From Rhodospirillales bacterium (lineage in GTDB: Bacteria; Pseudomonadota; Alphaproteobacteria; UBA8366; JADFVY01), in the NCBI GenBank assembly GCA_024644185.1, contig JAHELM010000171.1:1-6105 (forward strand): 6,105 nt of DNA. Direction: 5' to 3'. Shown here one piece after another: positions 1-6,105 of this stretch (positions within the stretch are counted from its first letter, which is position 1; each line of letters starts with the position of its first letter). Position numbers and translations under genes: made by a program. Below the pieces are notes generated by a model. It was not told the origin of the DNA and ran no database searches. It saw nothing but the letters and a program-made list of their open reading frames with translations.

Positions 1-1291
1 CCAGCGGCGTCACGCCCTTCTGGCGCAGCCGATAGATATTCTCGAGGACCACGATGGCCGCATCCACCACCATGCCCACGGCGAAGGCGATGCCGGCCAG
101 CGACACGACATTCAGCGACCGGCCCATCGCCGCCATGGCAACGAAGGACGCCACCACCGAGACCGGAATCGCCAGGGCCACGACCAGCGTCGCCCGGGCG
201 GAGCGCAGAAATATCATGAGTATGGCGGCCGCAAGCAATCCGCCGACCCAGATGTTCTGGGTCACCAGATCGATGGCGGAATTGATATAGACGGTCTCGT
301 CGTAGATCATTTCCAGCCGCAGGCCGGCATCGGCGAGAACGCCGGCATTCAGCTCCGCGGCCGCGACGCGGATTCCCTCCATCGTCTCGATCACGTTGGC
401 CCCGATCTCGCGCGAGATGCTGAGGCCCATTGCCGGCCTGCCGCCGGCGCGCAGGATCGAACCCGGTTTCTTGTACCCCATCTCGACCCGGCCGATATCG
501 CCGACGGCGACACGGGCGATGCGGCCGGTCACCGGGTCGCGCTGGCTGCGCAGCACCACGGCGGCAACCTGGTCGGTCGTCTCGAATTCGCCGACCGTGC
601 GGATCACGTAACGCCGCTTGCCCTCCTCGACCGCGCCGCCGGTTATCGAGGCATTGGCGGCACGCAATCGATCGACCACCATCGACACGGTCAGTCCGTA
701 GCGCGCCATGCGGGCCGGATCGACGATCACGCGCATCTCGCGCTCGGCGCCGCCATAGATATTCACCGCGCCGACGCCGGGAACGCGCTCCATGCGTTCC
801 TGCACGACATCCTCGACATAGTCGCCATAGGTCTGGATCTGCCGCTCGTTGCCCTCCGCCCGCAGCACGCGGAACCAGGCGATCGCGTTGTCATCGGCGC
901 TGGCGGTCTTCAGCGTCGGTTCCTGCGCCTCGTCCGGATAGCCGGTTATCCGGTCCAGCCGGTTGGCGACCAGCAGCAGGGCCTTGTCCATGTCCTGCGC
1001 GACAGAAAACTCCAGGGTGATCTGGGCGCGCCCGTCCTGCGCCGAACTGGTAATGTTCTCCAGCCCCTCAATCCCCTTCAGTGCGTCCTCCTGAGGATTG
1101 AGAATTTCGCGCTCGACCTCGGCCGGCGCGGCGCCGGCCCAAGTGGTGGAAATTTCGATCACCGGCCGGCTGACATCGGGGGCAAGCTGGATCGGAATGG
1201 TACGCAGCGCGATAAACCCGAACATCAACGCCATCAGAACCGCGGCGATGACCGCGACCGGGCGTTCGATGGACTGGCGGATCAGATCCAC
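1..1291 (-). CDS. RND-family multidrug efflux pump inner-membrane permease (AcrB/MexB-like), 3' part missing
   Basis: This gene encodes the proton-driven inner-membrane pump of a tripartite efflux system, which would pass substrates through the adjacent adaptor to an outer-membrane channel. About 430 codons are present and the gene leaves the window at base 1. Full family members are about 1,030-1,050 residues, so roughly 40% is seen. Visible in order are a first transmembrane helix at residues ~12-30 after the typical start DLIRQSIERPV, then the porter region with the family motifs SSAQDG (~83-88) and ERVPGVGAVNIYGG (~169-182). Transmembrane helices 2 to 4 follow from ~345 onward, including GMVVDAAIVVLENIYR near residue 410, which holds the proton-relay Asp of helix 4. 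The start is GTG at 1291, chosen because AGGGAG lies six bases upstream and the protein begins exactly where family members do. It is co-transcribed with the adaptor gene upstream. The substrate (drug, solvent or other) cannot be told; the sequence looks like the HAE-type rather than the heavy-metal branch. Confidence 0.95.
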   Translation of the reverse strand, partial: MDLIRQSIERPVAVIAAVLMALMFGFIALRTIPIQLAPDVSRPVIEISTTWAGAAPAEVEREILNPQEDALKGIEGLENITSSAQDGRAQITLEFSVAQDMDKALLLVANRLDRITGYPDEAQEPTLKTASADDNAIAWFRVLRAEGNERQIQTYGDYVEDVVQERMERVPGVGAVNIYGGAEREMRVIVDPARMARYGLTVSMVVDRLRAANASITGGAVEEGKRRYVIRTVGEFETTDQVAAVVLRSQRDPVTGRIARVAVGDIGRVEMGYKKPGSILRAGGRPAMGLSISREIGANVIETMEGIRVAAAELNAGVLADAGLRLEMIYDETVYINSAIDLVTQNIWVGGLLAAAILMIFLRSARATLVVALAIPVSVVASFVAMAAMGRSLNVVSLAGIAFAVGMVVDAAIVVLENIYRLRQKGVTPL

Positions 1292-1297
1292 GCGATG

Positions 1298-1303
1298 CTC
1301 CCT
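1298..1303 (-). promoter_or_regulatory. Ribosome binding site of the RND pump gene, overlapping the adaptor stop codon
   Basis: On the minus strand AGGGAG shares two bases with the TAG stop of the adaptor gene (1304-1302) and sits six bases before the GTG at 1291. This fixes the non-ATG start of the pump and suggests translational coupling between adaptor and pump. Confidence 0.7.
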
Positions 1304-2453
1304 AGCCGTTCCCGCCGGGGGCCGGCGGCATGCCTTCATAGGTTACCGGCTGGCCAGGCCGCAGGCGTTCGTTGCCGCGAACCACGACAAGATCGCCGGG
1401 TACGAGGCCATCCAAAACCTCGAATCGACCGCCCACCGCCTCGCCCAGGGTCACCGGGCGCGGTTCCGCCTTGCCGTCGACCACGACGAAGGTCACGGAA
1501 TTGCCGCCACGCACCACCACGGCATCCTTGTGCACCGTCACCACATCGCGATCTTCACCGATCGGCAACAGTACGGTCACGCTCTGGTCGGTGGCGAATC
1601 GCCGCTGCCCGGCTTGATCGAGATTCGGCGTAAAGCGCACCGGACGCGTATGCGTCAGCGCATTCTCGGTCGGAACGACGGCCCGGACGACTACGGGAAA
1701 GGACACTCCCCCTTCCAGGTACCCGGCGATTTCGCGGCCCGGCGTCACACCCGCCAGCCGATCGGCCGAAACGTCGGCCTCGATCTCCAGGTCCTCGTCA
1801 TTGACCAGCGTGGCCACCGGCGCGCCGGTCGTCACATAGGCGCCATCGACCGTATGCAGCGTCACCACAACGCCGCCGTAAGGTGCCCGGATTTCCGAGC
1901 GCCGCACATCGAGTTCGGCCAGATCGAGATTGGCGCGGGCCCGCGCGATCGCGGCCTCGGCCTCTACCACGCTGCTGCGGAACCGCGCCACCTCGGCCCG
2001 CTTGTCCTCATAGCGAGCCTGGCTGAATGCCGCCGAATTCTTGAGGCTTTCCAAGCGCGCGAGTTCCATGTCCGAAAGTCTTGCCTGCGCCTGGGCGGTT
2101 GCCAGTGCCGCTTCTTTCTCGCGCAGTTCGGCGGCACGCAAATTGCGATTACCCTCGGAAACATCCGTCGCCAGCCGCACCAGGACATCCTGGGCGCGAA
2201 CCCGGTCGCCGACCTCCACCAACACCTCGGCAACCGGTCCGCCAACCAGCGCCGCAACCGCGCCCGACTGTCGCGCAACAAACCGGCCGAGGACCGGAAC
2301 CGTCTGACTCAACGGCTCGACCACCACGGCATCGACCGCGACCGGCACGGCCGCGTCGCCGGCCAGGACCAGGCCCGGCCTTAGCGCGAGCGCCAGAAGG
2401 AAAATAATGGCCACCCTGCCGATGACCGGCCGTCCGATGATGCGCATTGCCAT
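1302..2453 (-). CDS. RND efflux periplasmic adaptor subunit (HlyD/AcrA-type membrane fusion protein)
   Basis: The product is the periplasmic adaptor that links the RND pump downstream to an outer-membrane channel. The reading from 2453 gives 383 residues, normal for the family. A signal peptide with a hydrophobic run IIFLLALAL (~16-24) ends near VLA|GD (~31). No lipobox Cys follows, so this is probably not a lipoprotein. Next come the first biotinyl-lipoyl half (~60-95, with VAEVLVEVGDRVRAQDVLVRL), an alanine/glutamate-rich coiled-coil hairpin (~100-182), the second lipoyl half (~186-216, with EIRAPYGGVV), a beta-barrel domain (~220-300) and a membrane-proximal domain (~305-370, ending in DGLVPGDLVVVRG). 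The open frame continues upstream to an ATG at 2678, but those residues are hydrophilic, precede the signal peptide and run into the divergent gene, so I reject them. ATG at 2447 is an equally good start: an AGG lies six bases before it. The pump gene follows after 10 bases. Confidence 0.93.
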   Translation of the reverse strand: MAMRIIGRPVIGRVAIIFLLALALRPGLVLAGDAAVPVAVDAVVVEPLSQTVPVLGRFVARQSGAVAALVGGPVAEVLVEVGDRVRAQDVLVRLATDVSEGNRNLRAAELREKEAALATAQAQARLSDMELARLESLKNSAAFSQARYEDKRAEVARFRSSVVEAEAAIARARANLDLAELDVRRSEIRAPYGGVVVTLHTVDGAYVTTGAPVATLVNDEDLEIEADVSADRLAGVTPGREIAGYLEGGVSFPVVVRAVVPTENALTHTRPVRFTPNLDQAGQRRFATDQSVTVLLPIGEDRDVVTVHKDAVVVRGGNSVTFVVVDGKAEPRPVTLGEAVGGRFEVLDGLVPGDLVVVRGNERLRPGQPVTYEGMPPAPGGNG

Positions 2454-2618
2454 CCTGTTCAGATAACCTGCTCTTTTCCCGATGTTTCCATGGTCTGTAT
2501 GAGAATTGCATGGTCCCGATTTACTGGCAAGCATGGCACTGCGGTCTGTTCGTCCTACCCTGTCGGCTGCTATGCTGAACACTCGTTCCTTCACGACCGA
2601 TCCGGAAACGCCGCCTCG
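2454..2618. promoter_or_regulatory. Divergent intergenic region between the efflux operon and the deacetylase gene
   Basis: These 165 bases separate two genes read outward, so promoters for both should lie here. On the minus strand TTGCCA (plus 2530-2525) matches five of six bases of a sigma-70 -35 box, but the hexamer 17 bases on, AATTCT, is a poor -10. On the plus strand TATGCT at 2571-2576 resembles a -10, without a convincing -35. A short inverted repeat, GAAC-ACTC-GTTC (2577-2588), follows it and could be a protein site, but four-base arms are easily chance. No terminator or small gene is seen. That this region is regulatory rests on its position rather than on a clear motif. Confidence 0.45.
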
Positions 2619-3548
2619 ATGTCGACCGTTCTTTTTACCCATGCCGCCTGCGTCGAGCATGACCCGGGGCCGATGCACCCGGAATCGCCCACGCGGCTGC
2701 GTGCCGTCATGGCCGCGCTGGAGACAGAGGAATTCACCTCGCTGGATCGGCGCGAGTCACCGCGCGCGACGATCGATCAGATCGCCCGCGTGCATGGCCG
2801 CGATTATGTGGAGCAGGTGCTGTCGGCGGTTCCGGAGTCCGGCCTGGTGCATCTGGATCCCGACACGGCGCTCTGCCCTGCCTCCGGCGAGGCGGCGCTG
2901 CGTGCCGCCGGCGCGGTCTGTGCCGCGGTCGATGCGGTGATGGCGGGCGAGGCTCGTAATGCGTTCTGCGCCGTGCGGCCGCCCGGTCACCACGCCGAAC
3001 CGGATCGTGCCATGGGCTTCTGCCTGTTCAACAATGTCGCCATCGGCGCATTGCAGGCGCGCGAAGTGCACGGGCTGAGGCGGATCGCGGTGGTCGATTT
3101 CGACGTGCATCACGGCAACGGCACGCAGGCGATGTTCTGGGACGATCCCGACCTCTTCTACATCTCGACCCATCAGTCGCCGCATTATCCCGGCACCGGT
3201 GCCGCCGACGAGCGTGGCATCGCCGGCAATATCCTGAACGTTCCGCTGCCGGCCCAATCCGGTAGCGCCACTTTCCGGCGCGCGATCGAAGCCATCGCGA
3301 TGCCCGCATTGATCGAATTCTCGCCGGAATTCCTGCTGATTTCCGCCGGTTTCGACGCCCATGCCGCGGATCCGCTGGCCGGGTTGCTTTTGACCGAGGA
3401 CGATTTTTCCTGGGTGACGCGGCAATTGACCGGTCTGGCGGCGCGGTGTTGCCAGAACCGGGTCGTATCGGTACTGGAAGGCGGTTACGATCTGGTTGCC
3501 CTGGGGCGGTCGGCGGCGGCACATGTACGGGCATTGATGCAGGCCTGA
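2619..3548 (+). CDS. Histone deacetylase family protein (class II-like, zinc-dependent amidohydrolase)
   Basis: This 309-residue protein belongs to the arginase/deacetylase fold family, zinc enzymes that remove acyl groups from acetyl-lysine or from small acetylated amines. The conserved blocks are complete: HPESPTRL (20-27), RPPGHHAE with the catalytic His pair H124/H125, GFCLFNNVAI (133-142), VVDFDVHHGNGTQ with zinc ligands D162 and H164, THQSPHYPGTG (184-194), SAGFDAH with the third zinc ligand D246, and LEGGYD with the transition-state Tyr290. The PGTG and EGGYD forms fit class II and bacterial HDAH-like enzymes. Leu253 in DPLAG sits where, as I recall, polyamine deacetylase HDAC10 has its gatekeeper Glu, which argues against a polyamine substrate. 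The ATG at 2619 is chosen because the family start MSTVLFTHAAC begins there. The frame is open back to 2490, but that extension has no family resemblance. The upstream ribosome site (GGAAA, 2604-2608) is weak. The true substrate is unknown. Confidence 0.93.
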   Translation: MSTVLFTHAACVEHDPGPMHPESPTRLRAVMAALETEEFTSLDRRESPRATIDQIARVHGRDYVEQVLSAVPESGLVHLDPDTALCPASGEAALRAAGAVCAAVDAVMAGEARNAFCAVRPPGHHAEPDRAMGFCLFNNVAIGALQAREVHGLRRIAVVDFDVHHGNGTQAMFWDDPDLFYISTHQSPHYPGTGAADERGIAGNILNVPLPAQSGSATFRRAIEAIAMPALIEFSPEFLLISAGFDAHAADPLAGLLLTEDDFSWVTRQLTGLAARCCQNRVVSVLEGGYDLVALGRSAAAHVRALMQA

Positions 3549-3616
3549 CGTCGACGCCCCAAACCTTTGGATTTGCCTGAGCGGCGAGGCTAAACTCACC
3601 TGCCGCGGGAGGAAAG
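3549..3616 (+). promoter_or_regulatory. Intergenic gap with a possible internal promoter before xseB
   Basis: The 68 bases between the deacetylase stop and xseB are the longest gap within the plus-strand cluster. TTGGAT (3567-3572) and TAAACT (3591-3596) are 18 bases apart and would place a transcript start about 14 bases before the xseB ATG. The -10 matches four of six consensus bases and the -35 three of six, so this is a weak candidate. GCCT/AGGC (3575-3590) could form a tiny stem, but it has no T-run and is not a terminator. Confidence 0.3.
3608..3612 (+). promoter_or_regulatory. Strong ribosome binding site of xseB
   Basis: GGAGG lies four bases before the ATG at 3617, within GGGAGGAAAG. 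It is the best Shine-Dalgarno match in the window and supports this start over the internal ATG at 3653. Confidence 0.7.
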
Positions 3617-3865
3617 ATGACGAACGCCAGCAAACAGGCCGACATTGCGAATATGAAGTTCGAGGATGCGCTTGCCGAACTCGAGACGATCGTGAAGAAG
3701 CTGGAGGCCGGCCAGGTGAAACTGGACGATGCCATCGAATCGTATGAGCGCGGCGCGGCCCTGAAGAAACACTGCGAGGCCAGGCTGGACGAGGCCAAGG
3801 CCCGGATCGAGAAAATCACTCAATCGTCCGGCGGCATGACCGCCGAACCCGCCAATCTCGACTAG
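3617..3865 (+). CDS. xseB: Exodeoxyribonuclease VII small subunit
   Basis: XseB is the small subunit of exonuclease VII, a cytoplasmic enzyme that degrades single-stranded DNA from both ends into oligonucleotides. Several small subunits bind the large catalytic subunit XseA, which is not in this window. The 82-residue length matches the family (E. coli about 80). The body is the expected pair of amphipathic, coiled-coil-forming helices: FEDALAELETIVKKLEAG (15-32), then LDDAIESYERGAALKKHCEA (36-55) continuing through the LDEAKARIEKI stretch (57-67). A short polar tail ends in NLD. The first 13 residues before MKFEDAL are extra and poorly conserved in kind. The TAG stop overlaps the ribosome binding site of ispA, so the two are probably translationally coupled, as in the classical xseB-ispA-dxs operon. 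Confidence 0.96.
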   Translation: MTNASKQADIANMKFEDALAELETIVKKLEAGQVKLDDAIESYERGAALKKHCEARLDEAKARIEKITQSSGGMTAEPANLD

Positions 3866-3867
3866 GA
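3864..3867 (+). promoter_or_regulatory. Ribosome binding site of ispA, overlapping the xseB stop
   Basis: AGGA begins inside the xseB TAG stop (3863-3865) and sits seven bases before the ispA ATG at 3875. Ribosomes finishing xseB would therefore end on the site used to start ispA. Confidence 0.55.
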
Positions 3868-3874
3868 CCGGAAT

Positions 3875-4762
3875 ATGGACGCCCTGAAGCAGGCCATGGC
3901 CGCCGCAGCCGTCGATGTCGAGGCGATGCTTGTCCGGATACTGACCGCCGAGCGCGAGGCCGAGGACAGGCTGATCGCCGCGATGCGTTATGCCGTGCTT
4001 GGCGGCGGCAAGCGGTTGCGGCCATTCCTGGTATTGCAGGCATCGGGTCTGTTTGGCGTCGCGCACACGGCCGCCCTGCGTACGGCCGCGGCAATCGAAC
4101 TGGTGCATTGCTATTCGCTGGTGCATGACGATCTGCCGGCCATGGACGACGACGATCTGCGCCGAGGCCGGCCGACGGTGCACAAGGCGTATGACGAGGC
4201 GACCGCGATCCTGGCCGGCGACGCGCTGCTGACCATGGCCTTCGAGGTACTGGCCCACCCCGATACCCATTCCCAGCCGGAAGTTCGGTGCGCGCTGATT
4301 ACGGCGTTGGCCCGGGCAGCCGGCGCACATGGCATGGTTGGCGGCCAGATGATCGACCTCGGGGCCGAGGGGCGGGATATGGGAATTGGCGAGATCACCC
4401 GTCTGCAGCAGATGAAAACCGGGGCCCTGATCGGCTTCTCGTGCGAGGCCGGGGCGATTCTCGGCCGCGCGGCCGAGGCGGGACGCGAGGCTTTGCGCGG
4501 CTACGCACACGATCTCGGTCTCGCCTTCCAGATTGCCGACGACCTGCTCGACGTCGAGGGGACGGCGGAGGAGACGGGCAAAGCGGTGCGCAAGGACGCG
4601 GCGCTGGGCAAGGCGACCTTCGTGTCGATCCTCGGGCCGGAACGTGCCCGTTCCCAGGCCAGCCTTTTAGCCGAACAGGCCGTAACCCACCTTGCAATCT
4701 TCGACAAGAGCGCCGACCTTCTTCGCCGGACCGCGCGCTATGTGGTCGAGCGGCGCGTCTGA
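3875..4762 (+). CDS. ispA: Farnesyl diphosphate synthase (short-chain polyprenyl synthetase)
   Basis: IspA is a cytoplasmic, magnesium-dependent enzyme that adds isopentenyl diphosphate to dimethylallyl and then geranyl diphosphate to give farnesyl diphosphate. The 295-residue length is normal for bacterial FPP synthase. Visible motifs are GGGKRLRPFL (43-52, isopentenyl diphosphate binding), the first Asp-rich motif HDDLPAMDDDDLRRGRPT (84-101, the bacterial DDxxxxD form), GGQMIDL (156-162), QQMKTG (178-183) and the second Asp-rich motif FQIADDLLDVEG (218-229). Before the first motif, CYSLVH places Tyr80 five residues upstream of D85, an aromatic at the position that limits chain length. This, with the two-residue insert in the first motif, supports a C15 product rather than geranylgeranyl diphosphate. 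The gene starts nine bases after xseB and is followed 47 bases later by dxs, which feeds the same pathway. A geranylgeranyl product cannot be strictly excluded from sequence. Confidence 0.95.
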   Translation: MDALKQAMAAAAVDVEAMLVRILTAEREAEDRLIAAMRYAVLGGGKRLRPFLVLQASGLFGVAHTAALRTAAAIELVHCYSLVHDDLPAMDDDDLRRGRPTVHKAYDEATAILAGDALLTMAFEVLAHPDTHSQPEVRCALITALARAAGAHGMVGGQMIDLGAEGRDMGIGEITRLQQMKTGALIGFSCEAGAILGRAAEAGREALRGYAHDLGLAFQIADDLLDVEGTAEETGKAVRKDAALGKATFVSILGPERARSQASLLAEQAVTHLAIFDKSADLLRRTARYVVERRV

Positions 4763-4809
4763 CATCCGGATAATCCATTACCGCGTCCGCTGAATTTCAG
4801 GAGACCGAT
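4763..4809 (+). other. Short spacer between ispA and dxs
   Basis: The 47-base spacer contains an eight-base palindrome, ATCCGGAT (4765-4772), and the dxs ribosome binding site at its end. There is no terminator hairpin with a T-run and no clear promoter, so read-through from ispA into dxs is expected. Confidence 0.5.
4799..4804 (+). promoter_or_regulatory. Ribosome binding site that fixes the TTG start of dxs
   Basis: AGGAGA lies five bases before TTG at 4810, good Shine-Dalgarno spacing. The next in-frame ATG lies inside the conserved N-terminal domain (codon 40), too far in to be the start. Confidence 0.7.
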
Positions 4810-6105
4810 TTGACTTCCAACCAGCCCTCCCGTACGCCGCTGCTCGACACCGTCCCGACTCCGGACGCGTTGCGCCATCTGCCGGAACGTGATTTGCGGC
4901 AGCTTGCCGATGAGTTGCGGACCGAGATGATCGACGCGGTCTCGGTGACCGGCGGCCATCTCGGGGCGGGGCTTGGCGTGGTCGAATTGACCGTTGCGCT
5001 GCATTACACGTTCGATACGCCGCGCGATATCCTGATCTGGGACGTCGGCCATCAGTGCTATCCGCACAAGATCCTGACCGGGCGACGCGACCGTATCCGC
5101 ACGCTGCGCCAGGGCGGTGGCCTGTCCGGCTTCACCAAGCGGTCGGAAAGCGAATACGATCCGTTCGGCGCCGGGCACAGTTCGACTTCGATTTCCGCCG
5201 GGCTGGGTTTCGCGGTGGCACGCGATCTGGCCGGAGAGCCCGGCAACGTGATCGCCGTGATCGGCGATGGCGCGATGAGCGCCGGCATGGCCTACGAGGC
5301 GATGAACAACGCCGGGTCGATGGACAGCCGGCTGATCGTCATCCTGAACGACAACGACATGTCGATCGCCCCGCCGGTCGGCGCCATGAGCGCCTATCTG
5401 TCACGCCTGATTTCATCGAAGCCCTATGTCTCGCTGCGCCATCTGGCCAAATCCCTGGCGCATCGCTTCCCGCGCCGCCTGGAAACAGCGGCGAAGCGGG
5501 CCGAGGAATTCGCCCGCGGCATGATGACCGGGGGCACGCTGTTCGAGGAACTGGGCTTCTTCTATGTCGGCCCGATCGACGGCCACAATCTCGATCACCT
5601 GTTGCCGGTTCTGAAGAACGTCCGCGATTCGAGCGAGGGCGGCCCGGTGCTGATCCATGTTGTGACGCAAAAGGGCAAGGGCTATGTGCCGGCCGAGAAG
5701 TCGGACGACAAGTATCACGGCGTGACGAAATTCGACGTGGTGACCGGGGCGCAGGTCAAGGGCAAGAGCAATGCCCCGTCCTATACCCGCATTTTCGCGG
5801 ACGCGCTGATCGCCGAGGCCGAGCAGGACGACCGAATCGTCGCCATCAATGCCGCCATGCCATCGGGCACCGGCCTGAACCTGTTCGACGAACGCTTTCC
5901 CACCCGCTGTTTCGACGTCGGCATTGCCGAACAACACGCGGTCACCTTCGCCGCGGGCCTGGCAGCCAAGGGCTACAAGCCGGTGGTGGCGATCTATTCG
6001 ACCTTTCTGCAGCGCGCCTACGATCAGGTGGTGCATGACGTTGCGGTGCAGAGCCTGCCCGTGCGCTTTGCGCTCGATCGCGCCGGACTGGTCGGTGCCG
6101 ACGGC
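4810..6105 (+). CDS. dxs: 1-Deoxy-D-xylulose-5-phosphate synthase, 3' part missing
   Basis: Dxs joins pyruvate and glyceraldehyde 3-phosphate, with thiamine diphosphate and magnesium, to give 1-deoxyxylulose 5-phosphate. This is the first step of the MEP isoprenoid route and also feeds thiamine and pyridoxal synthesis. The first 432 codons are present, ending inside the gene at the right edge; full proteins are about 620-650 residues. Seen in order are GGHLGAGLGVVEL (48-60, with active-site His50), WDVGHQCYPHKILTGRRD (77-94), GAGHSSTSIS (120-129), the thiamine diphosphate motif GDGAMSAGMAYEAMNN (152-167) with metal ligand D153, its partner N182 in NDNDMSI, then KGKGYVPAE (288-296) and the start of the pyrimidine-binding domain with DVGIAEQHAVTFAAG (369-383) and catalytic Glu374. 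The start is TTG at 4810, supported by AGGAGA five bases upstream and by an N-terminus of family-like length. ispA precedes it on the same strand, so the window holds an early and a later step of one pathway. Confidence 0.96.
   Translation, partial: MTSNQPSRTPLLDTVPTPDALRHLPERDLRQLADELRTEMIDAVSVTGGHLGAGLGVVELTVALHYTFDTPRDILIWDVGHQCYPHKILTGRRDRIRTLRQGGGLSGFTKRSESEYDPFGAGHSSTSISAGLGFAVARDLAGEPGNVIAVIGDGAMSAGMAYEAMNNAGSMDSRLIVILNDNDMSIAPPVGAMSAYLSRLISSKPYVSLRHLAKSLAHRFPRRLETAAKRAEEFARGMMTGGTLFEELGFFYVGPIDGHNLDHLLPVLKNVRDSSEGGPVLIHVVTQKGKGYVPAEKSDDKYHGVTKFDVVTGAQVKGKSNAPSYTRIFADALIAEAEQDDRIVAINAAMPSGTGLNLFDERFPTRCFDVGIAEQHAVTFAAGLAAKGYKPVVAIYSTFLQRAYDQVVHDVAVQSLPVRFALDRAGLVGADG

Noticed and set aside
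1098..2384. A 428-codon plus-strand frame across the pump start and the adaptor.
   Set aside because: It is the antisense shadow of two well-supported minus-strand genes and has no recognisable domain.
2490..2618. An N-terminal extension of the deacetylase starting at 2490.
   Set aside because: Family members begin at or near the residues encoded from 2619. The extension shows no family resemblance and would use up most of the divergent promoter region.
2454..2678. An upstream extension of the adaptor gene to an ATG at 2678, overlapping the deacetylase start.
   Set aside because: The added residues are polar and precede a clear signal peptide, which must be at the N-terminus. The extension would also overlap the divergent gene.
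3575..3590. A possible terminator hairpin after the deacetylase (GCCT/AGGC).
   Set aside because: The stem is only four bases with an eight-base loop and no following T-run.
2757..3599. A 280-codon minus-strand frame over the deacetylase.
   Set aside because: It is antisense to a gene with every catalytic motif intact, and no plausible ribosome site or protein family was recognised.
3596..4510. A 304-codon open frame antisense to xseB and ispA.
   Set aside because: Long antisense frames are common in high-GC genes. Its translation is rich in His, Gln, Arg and Gly without domain character, and both sense genes are unmistakable.
4765..4772. Palindrome ATCCGGAT after ispA as a regulatory site.
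   Set aside because: Eight bases is within chance expectation for this length of sequence, and no promoter lies near it.
5055..6038. A 327-codon plus-strand frame and a 207-codon minus-strand frame (5413-6036) over the dxs region.
   Set aside because: Both are out of frame with or antisense to dxs, whose motifs are continuous. The plus-strand product is Arg/Gly-rich, typical of a shifted high-GC frame.

Overview
The window is high-GC bacterial DNA with densely packed, intact genes. It most resembles an alphaproteobacterium, perhaps a Rhodospirillales-type organism. The reasons are the Dxs wording (WDVGHQCYPHKILTGRRD, then SGFTKRSES), the GC-rich codon use, and the order histone-deacetylase-like gene, xseB, ispA, dxs. 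The taxonomic call is inference from memory of such sequences, not a search.

Left half (minus strand, 1-2453): a two-gene tripartite efflux operon. A periplasmic adaptor (membrane fusion protein) with a signal peptide is followed 10 bases later by an RND inner-membrane pump. The pump starts at GTG and runs off the left edge, so only its first 430 or so residues are present. No outer-membrane channel and no regulator lie in the window.

Middle (2454-2618): a 165-base intergenic region between two divergent genes. It must carry the starts of both transcription units, although I can point to no strong promoter in it.

Right half (plus strand, 2619-6105): a class II-like histone deacetylase family amidohydrolase, then xseB (exonuclease VII small subunit), ispA (farnesyl diphosphate synthase) and the first 432 codons of dxs (1-deoxyxylulose-5-phosphate synthase), which runs off the right edge. 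xseB-ispA-dxs is a widely conserved housekeeping operon, also found in E. coli. Dxs makes the first MEP-pathway intermediate. IspA condenses the resulting C5 units into farnesyl diphosphate, the precursor of quinone side chains, undecaprenyl carrier and other isoprenoids. XseB travels with them without an obvious metabolic link.

I translated all six genes. They are free of frameshifts and keep the key catalytic residues checked. I see no mobile element, CRISPR array, RNA gene, toxin system or other novel system. Most points worth a second look concern start-site choice, the deacetylase's place in the isoprenoid cluster, and details of active-site or proton-relay residues.
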